Below the pieces are notes generated by a model. The model had not been told where the DNA came from, made no database searches, and saw nothing but the letters and a program-made list of their open reading frames with translations. Position numbers and translations under genes: made by a program. Positions 57,491 to 64,000 of a stretch of 64,000 nucleotides of DNA are shown one piece after another (position 1 is the first letter of the stretch; every line of letters starts with the position of its first letter). Location of the stretch: the NCBI GenBank assembly GCA_947463325.1, contig CANHQT010000007.1, positions 20,519 to 84,518 of the forward strand. The letters run 5' to 3'. The stretch comes from Sphingomonadaceae bacterium (GTDB taxonomy: Bacteria > Pseudomonadota > Alphaproteobacteria > Sphingomonadales > Sphingomonadaceae).

Positions 57491-58704
57491 GTGACAAGCC
57501 CTTTGAGTGGTGCGAGACGGGCGTCCCAGCCGTAGCATTCAATCATGCGCTCGCGCGCAGCCGCACCCATGGTGGCGGCACGACGGCTGTCCGATCCGAG
57601 CGCGACGAGGGCGGCGGCCGTCGGCCCCGCGCCATCTGCGACGATCAGGTGGGTGCCATGCTCAGCATCAATCCCTTCGGCTGCGCCGGGTGAGGCGACC
57701 ACGGGTCGAGCCATGGCCATGGCCTCGAGCAGCTTGTTCTGAACACCGCGTGCAAGCGCGAGCGGAGCGACGACGGCATCGGCCGCAGCGAGCCAGGGAC
57801 GAACATCCGGCACCTCGCCCGTCACGATCACGCCGGGTAGATTCGCCAGCGCCCTCACATCGCCCGTCGGCGCGCGTCCAACGATGGCGAACCGCGCCTC
57901 CGGTTCGGTTTCGCGCCAGCGCGGCAAGATGGTGCGGGCGAAGTTGCTGACCGCTTCGATGTTCGGGCGGTAATCCATCTGCCCGGTGAAAACGGCGAGC
58001 GGTGCGGCAGCATCGTGCGGCGGCGCAGCGGTCCGGTCAAAAGCCCCATCAGGATCGAAGAAGGCGGTGTCGATGCCGTTGCCGATGGCCAATACGCGCT
58101 CCGCTCCAAGCCCGCTGCGCGCACGGAACAGCGCGGCCTCGGCCTCCGTTACGAAGGTCGCGGCATCGGCGGCCCGGGCGTGGACTGCTTCCCAACGCGC
58201 AAGCAGACGGCCCTCGCGCCGGTTGACGATACCCATTGGCGACAGCGCACCAGCAGCAGCGCCGAACTGTTCGAACTTGGCGGAATCGACGTCGACGAAA
58301 TCCATTACGATCCGGCCGGCAAAATCCGCACGCGAGGGGAGAAAGGCAGCCATCTGACCGGAAAAGGCGACAATCGCCGAGATGGGACGGTTGGCGAGGA
58401 TGGTTCGCACGTCGCGCGCCAGTGCGCCATCGCGGAACGCCTCAACCGAGGCGGGGGTACCCCTGAAGAGCGACCGCAGAACGGCCATCGGCCGCGAAGT
58501 CTGGCGGATTCGAAAGGCAAGCGACGCATAGTCCCCCGCCATATGATCTCGGGCCACCGCAGCTTCGCTTTCACTGTCAGCAAGCGCGGCAACATGAACC
58601 GGTGCAATGGTGCGAAGCGCCTCTGCAATACGCCAGCTGCGGATGCGGTCACCACGGTCTGGTGGCCAGGGCGCACGGTGCGCGAGGAACAGGATCTCGC
58701 TCAT
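57487..58704 (-). CDS. exosortase A-associated glycosyltransferase (TIGR03087-like)
   Basis: GT4-type glycosyltransferase of about 405 residues. The start EILFLAHRAPWPPDRGDRIRS is typical of the TIGR03087 family found in XrtA loci. The second Rossmann domain has LAIGNGIDTAFF, VFTGQMDYRPNIEAV and the late VVASPGAAEGIDAEHG. It probably adds a sugar to an exopolysaccharide lipid intermediate. ATG at 58704 is the chosen start. Overlaps of four bases on both sides join it to xrtA and the FemAB gene. Confidence 0.9.
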   Translation of the reverse strand: MSEILFLAHRAPWPPDRGDRIRSWRIAEALRTIAPVHVAALADSESEAAVARDHMAGDYASLAFRIRQTSRPMAVLRSLFRGTPASVEAFRDGALARDVRTILANRPISAIVAFSGQMAAFLPSRADFAGRIVMDFVDVDSAKFEQFGAAAGALSPMGIVNRREGRLLARWEAVHARAADAATFVTEAEAALFRARSGLGAERVLAIGNGIDTAFFDPDGAFDRTAAPPHDAAAPLAVFTGQMDYRPNIEAVSNFARTILPRWRETEPEARFAIVGRAPTGDVRALANLPGVIVTGEVPDVRPWLAAADAVVAPLALARGVQNKLLEAMAMARPVVASPGAAEGIDAEHGTHLIVADGAGPTAAALVALGSDSRRAATMGAAARERMIECYGWDARLAPLKGLVT

Positions 58705-59738
58705 CCTAGCTGCCTCGCGATTACGGGGCCGACCCGGTTGGCTAGCCACAGCGGCAGTCGCTGCCAGCCATTGACCATCAGCCTATATTTGGCGCTGGTC
58801 GGGTTCATGTCCCGCACTGTGCCGTTCGCTGACCAATGGGCGTAAGCGAGCGGTACCCCCTCGAACCCCCAATTCTTCTTGTAGGCGGCGGGGCCACTGC
58901 CGGTTTTCGAACGGCCGAAGTCGAAGCGGGCCATTCCACACTCCCGGGCATGGCCCATCAGCGCGAAATACATGCGCTCATTGGCGCGAAGGCTCCTCGC
59001 ATCCCGCGTGCCGCCTCCCCAATAGGGCATGACGCTGCCGCGCCAGTACAGACTGAGCACGCTCGACTGCGGCGCGCCATCCTGTGTCACTGTCAGTATA
59101 TCGGCATCATCTCCAAAGGCATCGAGCACAGCATCGAACAGGCGGCGGGGGAAGACCGGCGTACCAAGATTGCGGACGCTTTCGGCATACACGGCGTAAT
59201 GCGCGTCGCGCGCCCGGCGATCGCGGCCAACCGTAACGCTGAGCGGCGCGGCCAGCCCTTTACGCACTTCCGCGCGATGCTTGCGCGGAATGGCGGCGAG
59301 TTCCTCTTCGTCAGTGGCGGCAAGCGGCCGTTCAAAGCCAAGGTGGCTATCCCGCACAATTGCCCATCCGGTCGGCATAGTCCCGCCACGCAGTTCGATC
59401 GACGATAGGCCTAGCGAAATGGCAAGATCGCGAGCCGCCGTAGCGAGCGCCTCTGCTGTTGCTTCATCATCGGCGAGGATGCCGCCGCCGACGGCAAAGC
59501 CGCTCGATATCAATGCCGATCCGAACAGACGGGAACGAATATGGTGAAGCGGTAGCAGGCCGATGATGGTCCCGGCTGGATTGCGCGCCACCAAGGGGTG
59601 CCAGCGATGGCCAGCGGTTGTCTCTATCGCCCTGCCCCAACGCGCACTGTGAAAGGGCGTTGCGCGGGCGTGTGCAGCCACAAAGGCTTCGACATCGCTG
59701 TCAGCGCCGGCAAGGCCGACAACAGGTGCGGCGTTCAT
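58701..59738 (-). CDS. exosortase A-associated FemAB-like protein (TIGR03019-like)
   Basis: FemAB/GNAT-like protein of about 345 residues. Two acyltransferase-like halves are visible: FHSARWGRAIETTAGHRWHPL at the start and RARDAHYAVYAESVRNLGTPVF after about residue 180. The late PAAYKKNWGFEG segment is typical of the FemAB family in exosortase loci. It may transfer an amino acid or acyl group to the polysaccharide or its carrier. ATG at 59738 is the start; it overlaps the deacetylase stop by four bases. Confidence 0.88.
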   Translation of the reverse strand: MNAAPVVGLAGADSDVEAFVAAHARATPFHSARWGRAIETTAGHRWHPLVARNPAGTIIGLLPLHHIRSRLFGSALISSGFAVGGGILADDEATAEALATAARDLAISLGLSSIELRGGTMPTGWAIVRDSHLGFERPLAATDEEELAAIPRKHRAEVRKGLAAPLSVTVGRDRRARDAHYAVYAESVRNLGTPVFPRRLFDAVLDAFGDDADILTVTQDGAPQSSVLSLYWRGSVMPYWGGGTRDARSLRANERMYFALMGHARECGMARFDFGRSKTGSGPAAYKKNWGFEGVPLAYAHWSANGTVRDMNPTSAKYRLMVNGWQRLPLWLANRVGPVIARQLG

Positions 59739-60604
59739 GCCGCGGCCTTGAGCGCGGGGCGCTCCGCAATGCGCGCGGCAAGCGCATCCATCCTTTCCCA
59801 TGGAAAATCGCGAAGCAACCGTTCGAGCTTGGCTTCCATCGCGTCAAGTCGGGCGTAATGTCGAAGCTTCGACTTCAAGGGCGCGTTGGTGACACGCGGC
59901 TGCGCGGGATCAACTTCCCAGGGGTGAAAATAGGTCAGTGCCGGTTCACCCCGCGCATTGACCTGCCGGATCGCCCACGCGCTGAAAGCATAAGGGAGAA
60001 GGCGAAAGAATCCGCCGCCGCCAGCGGCCAAGGTGCGACCGCCGATCTCAGCCGTAGTGACGGGGATTTCCAGCATGGGCGAGTCAGCCACAGGGCGCCA
60101 GGCGAAACGCGGGCTTTCCGGCCAGCCATAATGGTCATGTCGGACAGGCGCGACGCTGGAGGTATAAGCATAACCCCCTTCGGCCAGCACTTCGTGCGCC
60201 CAAGGGGTGCGGCGGTCGATCGAAAAGCTCGGGGCGCGATAGCCGGTCACGGCAACGCCGCCCGCATCCTCGATGATGGCGCGGGCCTTGGCGAGATCAG
60301 CAGCAAATTCGCGGGCGTCCATCAGGAACACCCGCTTATGGTCATAACCGTGACTGGCAATTTCATGCCCTGCGTCGGCGATACGGCGCACCAGTGCGGG
60401 CGCCCGTTCGGCGATCCAGCCCAGCAGGAAGAAAGTGCCCTTGACGCCTGCCCGATCGAACAGCGCAATCACCCGATCGGTGTTCGCCTCAAACCGATGC
60501 TCGAGCCCGTCCCAGTCGCTGCGCGCGATACTATGTTCGAACGCGCCGACCTGGAACCAGTCCTCTATGTCGACTGAAAGGCCGTTGACGGGTGGATGGG
60601 CCAT
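59735..60604 (-). CDS. exosortase A-associated polysaccharide deacetylase (TIGR03006-like)
   Basis: Carbohydrate esterase 4 deacetylase of about 289 residues. The metal site is in LSVDIEDWFQV (Asp and Glu) and the His pair in ASHGYDHKRVF. The late TYFHPWEVDP matches the XrtA-associated family. It probably removes acetyl groups from the exopolysaccharide. The ATG at 60604 is used; a GTG at 60613 would add three residues. It is followed by the FemAB-like gene (4-base overlap), and the P-loop ATPase gene ends 11 bases upstream. Confidence 0.9.
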   Translation of the reverse strand: MAHPPVNGLSVDIEDWFQVGAFEHSIARSDWDGLEHRFEANTDRVIALFDRAGVKGTFFLLGWIAERAPALVRRIADAGHEIASHGYDHKRVFLMDAREFAADLAKARAIIEDAGGVAVTGYRAPSFSIDRRTPWAHEVLAEGGYAYTSSVAPVRHDHYGWPESPRFAWRPVADSPMLEIPVTTAEIGGRTLAAGGGGFFRLLPYAFSAWAIRQVNARGEPALTYFHPWEVDPAQPRVTNAPLKSKLRHYARLDAMEAKLERLLRDFPWERMDALAARIAERPALKAAA

Positions 60605-60615
60605 GACGGGCACAC

Positions 60616-61854
60616 TCAGGCGGCGCGACCGTGCAGTTCGCGCACCTCCGCCTCATCCTGTTCGACCCACCGGATCAGCAGACCCAGAATGCGACGGATG
60701 GCAGCGTCCTGTTCTTCGCAACGCGCTTCCAGCGCCACAAGCTGAGCACGCAACGCCTCCAACTCGATGTCATCAGCTAACGGCAATGCTGGCTCTGGGG
60801 TCGCCGAGGCCTCAGGCTCGGCCGGGATATTGACGACCGGCGGTTCAGCGAAATCCGCCACGGTAAAGCCGGGGGCGGGCATTTCCGGCTGTGCCGAGCG
60901 GGCAAAGACCGGCTCCTGTGCGGACGGCTGTTGCGGCTCGGAAACGGGAGGCGGAGGAGCTGCCTGCATCTCGGCAACCACAGGCGCGACAGGCGTAGCA
61001 GCGGCGGCGGCAGCGCGCGGCGCCGGTGCCTCCACCAACTCAGCCGGCGAAAGGCCCATGTCGGCCACAACCGCACGCACATCATCGCCGGACAGCTCAT
61101 GCAGTTCCTCGACCGCTCCATAGAGCAGCAGACGGCTGGCAATGGTGTTGACGCGGCGCGGGATGCCGGCACTTGCCTTCCACAATTCGCCGTAGGCAGC
61201 CGGCGCAAAGACCGGATCCTCACGCCAGCCGACAAGGCTGAGGCGGTGGATGAGGTAAGGCTCAACCTCCTCGGGCAGCATCGCTTCAAGGTGATGGGTA
61301 GCAATCACACGCTGGCGCAGCTGTTCGAGCTGCGGCGAAGCGAGTGTCTTGCGGAACTCCGGCTGCGCCAGCAGGAATATCTGCAGCAGCGAGGTTTCGC
61401 CGAGCTGGAAATTGGACAGCATGCGCAATTCTTCGAGCGCACTGACCGCCAGATTTTGCGCTTCATCGACAATCAGTAGCACGCGGCGGCCAGCCCGGGC
61501 TTCCTCATGGAGGAATGTTTCAATGGCAGCGAGCGCGTCTGACTTGGCAGGGCTGGCGATAGCGATGTCAAAGGCATCAGCGACTAGGCGCAGAAGATCA
61601 GCGTCAGCGACCTGGGTCGAAACCAGCCGCGCGGCCGTAAGCCGCGAGGGATCAACCGATTCCATGACATGGCCGACCAGCGTGGTCTTGCCCGATCCGA
61701 CCTCGCCGGTGATGACGATGAAGCCTTCTCCCTGTGCAAGACCATAGCCCAGATAGGACATGGCGGTGCGGTGGGTCGCGCTTTCGAACCAGAAACGCGG
61801 GTCCGGCGTCAGCTGGAATGGGCGTGCCGAAAAGCCGTAGAATTGTTCGTACAT
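60616..61854 (-). CDS. exosortase A-associated AAA ATPase (TIGR03015-like)
   Basis: ATPase of 412 residues that begins MYEQFYGFSARPFQLTPDP, the signature of the XrtA-associated family (related to GspA/ExeA). Walker A is GEVGSGKTTL (about residues 50-59), Walker B is VLLIVDEAQN. After the ATPase core (to about residue 260) a long Ala- and Pro-rich linker follows, then a short coiled C-terminus with ALRAQLVALEARCEEQDAA. It probably assembles or energises polysaccharide export. It lies between the OMP gene and the deacetylase gene. Confidence 0.9.
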   Translation of the reverse strand: MYEQFYGFSARPFQLTPDPRFWFESATHRTAMSYLGYGLAQGEGFIVITGEVGSGKTTLVGHVMESVDPSRLTAARLVSTQVADADLLRLVADAFDIAIASPAKSDALAAIETFLHEEARAGRRVLLIVDEAQNLAVSALEELRMLSNFQLGETSLLQIFLLAQPEFRKTLASPQLEQLRQRVIATHHLEAMLPEEVEPYLIHRLSLVGWREDPVFAPAAYGELWKASAGIPRRVNTIASRLLLYGAVEELHELSGDDVRAVVADMGLSPAELVEAPAPRAAAAAATPVAPVVAEMQAAPPPPVSEPQQPSAQEPVFARSAQPEMPAPGFTVADFAEPPVVNIPAEPEASATPEPALPLADDIELEALRAQLVALEARCEEQDAAIRRILGLLIRWVEQDEAEVRELHGRAA

Positions 61855-61901
61855 GCTGGCTCTCTAATCCTGTTAAAGCCTGTGGGCGGCCGCTGAACGT
61901 C

Positions 61902-63635
61902 CTAGAAACTATACCGAAGGCCGAGCAGCGCCGAAGCAAAGCTCTGCGGATCGAAACCTTCCTGATCGATGGCGTTGAAAGCCACCGCCGCTGTACCGGT
62001 GAGACGCGGACGGAACTCATGGTTGAGCGCGGCCGAGGCACCTGCGGAAATGGTATCCCCCTGGCCAAGGCCGCTGAAGAACCACGTCGAATAGGCGCTG
62101 CCGGTAAAGGCTGTGCGTTCATCTATCGGGCGGGAAGCCGTCAGATAGGCAAACAGCGTTTCATCAACTGCGCCATCGAGCCCGGGGATACCGACAATGC
62201 CCTGGGCTTTGTATGTGCGACGGTCATAGCCAAAGCCGACTCCCACGTCCCAAGGCCGCATGCGGGTGGACATGGAGAGGACGGCGCCGCGATTGCGGAA
62301 AGCAAAGCCGGTGATGTTGCCGAGTGTCGGCACAAGGCAGGTTCCACCGCCCTGCCCAAAGGCGCAGCCGCCCAAAGTCCCGTCAATCGGGTTTCGGCCG
62401 ATGACAAGGTCGGTGGGCAGTGCGGCAAGTCCGCTCGACAGCTGGCGACCTGTGGTCGACAGATTGTCATAGACGGCAAGCTGATAGGCCGTGTCGCGGC
62501 TGGCCTGGAAGCTCCAGCTACCGGTATATGTCCAGTCGTCATAGCGACGGCCGACGCGTGCTTCGACACCCATGCGGCGCGACGGGCGATAAAGCACACC
62601 CGCATCCCAGATGAGGCCTGAGGTATCGAAAGCGATGGCGCGTGGCACGCTGGTATCCGAAACCAGACGGCCAGCGGCATCAAGCACTGGCTGCCCGCCG
62701 GCATTGCGCAGCGGTTGCCGGAAGCTGACTTCGATATCCTCGTAACCGACGCCACCGACGAGGGCGAGCCTCGGCGTGACCGGAAGAGTGAGGTCAAGCC
62801 GCCCGAACATGCCGTCATAGCGCTGGTCTAGCTGACCCGATTGCTCACGATCCCAGCCGCCCGAGAGGCGCCAGCCAAATGGCATCCGTCCAGGACGCAT
62901 CCCGATGCTGGCAATGGCGGCATGATTGGTCGATTCATCGAAAGCGCCAACACGCGGGGTGCCCGGTGTCAGCACGGTTGCAGCATCAATCTCTGCCTTG
63001 GAGTAGCCAAAGCGATAAGCCGCACCGACATCGACATCCCCTATGCGGCGGCCAAAAGTCGGGCCGGCATAGACCGAATAGATTGTCGCGCTATTGCTGC
63101 GGTCGCCGACGCCGAAATCGGCACTGCCGCCACGCGGATCAACACTGGCACGGCTGGCGAGTGCACCGCCCTCCAGCGCAAATCCTTGCGCAACATCGAA
63201 ACGGCCGCGCACGACACCTGAAAGAATGTCATTGTTCCCCAGCGGGTCATCCCAATCGATGCGCCGTTCATAGCGAACATCAGCAGCAAGACGCGCACGA
63301 CGCGTCGCAATCTGAGATTCGACGCCAACCGCCACAGTCGAATAGGTCAGTACATCGTTGGTGCCGCCATTGAGCTGGGCGCTCAGAATTTGCCCGACTT
63401 CGATATAGGGCGTCACTTCAACGCGTGGACGGTCAGACCTGCGAGCGTCATCGCGCGCCGATGTGACATCGCCGGCTCCGTCCGCCACCGCGGCATCCTC
63501 GGGAACCCCGAAGTTGACGACCGGCGGAGGCGCTTCATCGCGCACCATCTGCGCGTGCGCGGGCGAACCCGCCGCAAGCGCCGCGACAACGAGCGCCGAT
63601 GCGCCCGCGAAGCGGGAGAGAGAGATCCGGGCCAT
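61902..63635 (-). CDS. exosortase A-associated outer-membrane beta-barrel protein (TIGR03016-like)
   Basis: Outer-membrane protein of 577 residues. A signal peptide ends near SPAHAQ (residue 29). A proline- and acid-rich region follows, then many amphipathic beta strands (for example RVEVTPYIEVGQILSAQL) that suggest a large barrel. The last residues, LLGLRYSF, end in Phe, the C-terminal signal for outer-membrane insertion. It matches the beta-barrel protein in XrtA loci, probably for export or surface attachment of the polysaccharide. It starts two bases after the kinase stop, and 47 bases separate its stop from the ATPase gene. Confidence 0.86.
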   Translation of the reverse strand: MARISLSRFAGASALVVAALAAGSPAHAQMVRDEAPPPVVNFGVPEDAAVADGAGDVTSARDDARRSDRPRVEVTPYIEVGQILSAQLNGGTNDVLTYSTVAVGVESQIATRRARLAADVRYERRIDWDDPLGNNDILSGVVRGRFDVAQGFALEGGALASRASVDPRGGSADFGVGDRSNSATIYSVYAGPTFGRRIGDVDVGAAYRFGYSKAEIDAATVLTPGTPRVGAFDESTNHAAIASIGMRPGRMPFGWRLSGGWDREQSGQLDQRYDGMFGRLDLTLPVTPRLALVGGVGYEDIEVSFRQPLRNAGGQPVLDAAGRLVSDTSVPRAIAFDTSGLIWDAGVLYRPSRRMGVEARVGRRYDDWTYTGSWSFQASRDTAYQLAVYDNLSTTGRQLSSGLAALPTDLVIGRNPIDGTLGGCAFGQGGGTCLVPTLGNITGFAFRNRGAVLSMSTRMRPWDVGVGFGYDRRTYKAQGIVGIPGLDGAVDETLFAYLTASRPIDERTAFTGSAYSTWFFSGLGQGDTISAGASAALNHEFRPRLTGTAAVAFNAIDQEGFDPQSFASALLGLRYSF

Positions 63636-63637
63636 GG

Positions 63638-64000
63638 TCAGCCTCCTTCACCATAATAGCTGCCGAAGCGGCGCCCTTCGGGAGTGAAGCGCACGCGGTT
63701 GAGCAGCAGAGAAATGCCTTCATGCTGGCCGATGAGGCCGATACCATCGCGCAGGGCGGCCTCGCGCGTGACATCCGCACGAACCACCACCAGCACCTGC
63801 CCGCAATGATGGGCAATCACACCCGGCGAGGAAGCGGCCAGCAGCGGCATTGAATCGAAAAGAATAATCCGGTCAGGAGCGTCTGCTTGAAGCCGGTCGA
63901 GCAATTCGGCCATGCGCGTCGAACCAAGCAATTCGGTGTCACGCACATCCTGCGCACCAGAAGGCAGTACAGCGAGGCGTGGCATGTCTGTCGGGATAAC
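63638..64000 (-). CDS. tyrosine autokinase, C-terminal part (XrtA-associated, CapB/CpsD type)
   Basis: Partial gene whose 5' end lies beyond the window; the frame is open to base 64000. The visible C-terminal part of about 120 residues has MPRLAVLPSG and a Walker B-like segment ending in DSMPLL (Asp, in the position of the BY-kinase nucleotide site). The rest, GQVLVVVRADVTREAALRDG and SLLLNRVRFTPEGRRF, matches the C-terminal half of CpsD-like autokinases. A tyrosine-rich tail is short here (SYYGEGG). It precedes the outer-membrane gene and would control polymerisation or export. Confidence 0.8.
   Translation of the reverse strand, partial: VIPTDMPRLAVLPSGAQDVRDTELLGSTRMAELLDRLQADAPDRIILFDSMPLLAASSPGVIAHHCGQVLVVVRADVTREAALRDGIGLIGQHEGISLLLNRVRFTPEGRRFGSYYGEGG

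Overview
The window looks like core chromosome of a sphingomonad (Alphaproteobacteria, order Sphingomonadales). The base composition is visibly GC-rich and gene packing is very tight, with many 4-base stop/start overlaps. Several linkages fit alphaproteobacteria: a CckA cell-cycle kinase, an hdaA-ppk-ppx row, pckA facing chvI-chvG-hprK-rapZ-EIIA-ptsH, and an exosortase A (XrtA) exopolysaccharide locus. The assignment comes from gene content and protein motifs only; no search was run. I see no rRNA, tRNA, CRISPR array, insertion sequence, phage or other mobile element, and no gene-free stretch longer than about 250 bases.

Layout. 1-6.2 kb (minus): a membrane-anchored alpha/beta hydrolase, cckA, an M13 metallopeptidase lipoprotein whose stop overlaps the cckA start, and a DUF2062 protein. 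6.2-10.2 kb: smpB and dapA (minus), divergent from a soluble lytic transglycosylase and greB (plus). 10.2-13.8 kb (minus): aspS, an alpha/beta hydrolase and a PPK2 kinase. 13.9-17.4 kb: an SSS symporter, a small KGG-repeat stress protein whose terminator lies inside the symporter gene, RNase D and an I78 inhibitor-like lipoprotein. 17.4-24.8 kb: DUF2066 gene, hdaA, ppk and ppx (minus), divergent from purM-purN. 24.8-27.8 kb (minus): ndk, a small lipoprotein, holC and pepA. 28-33.6 kb (plus): lptD, surA, pdxA, rsmA. 33.7-39.4 kb (minus): TPR protein, rsmB, guaB, an M28 peptidase and a citrate-lyase-beta-like lyase. 39.5-41.2 kb: an SPFH/NfeD pair and a DUF937 protein.

41.4-48.9 kb holds carbon and envelope regulation: a GNAT acetyltransferase with an apparent N-terminal frameshift, pckA, then chvI-chvG-hprK-rapZ-EIIA(Man)-ptsH and an SpoU rRNA methyltransferase. 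No PTS enzyme I is in the window. RapZ has methionine where the P-loop lysine is expected. 48.9-54 kb: a META-domain lipoprotein, rmuC, def, recR, and fmt-truA. 54-64 kb (minus): the XrtA locus, made of an asparagine-synthase-like amidotransferase, an exosortase A-EpsI fusion, a glycosyltransferase, a FemAB-like protein, a polysaccharide deacetylase, a P-loop ATPase, an outer-membrane beta-barrel protein and the end of a tyrosine autokinase that continues beyond the window.

Functional themes. Polyphosphate metabolism is represented three times within 11 kb (ppk, ppx, ppk2). Outer-membrane biogenesis (lptD, surA) is joined to vitamin B6 and rRNA modification genes as in many proteobacteria. 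The most accessory-like region is the XrtA locus; otherwise the window is mainly housekeeping. I found no clearly new multigene system. The best leads are the altered RapZ P-loop, the frameshifted GNAT gene, unexplained inverted repeats in three intergenic regions, and the terminator embedded in a convergent gene.
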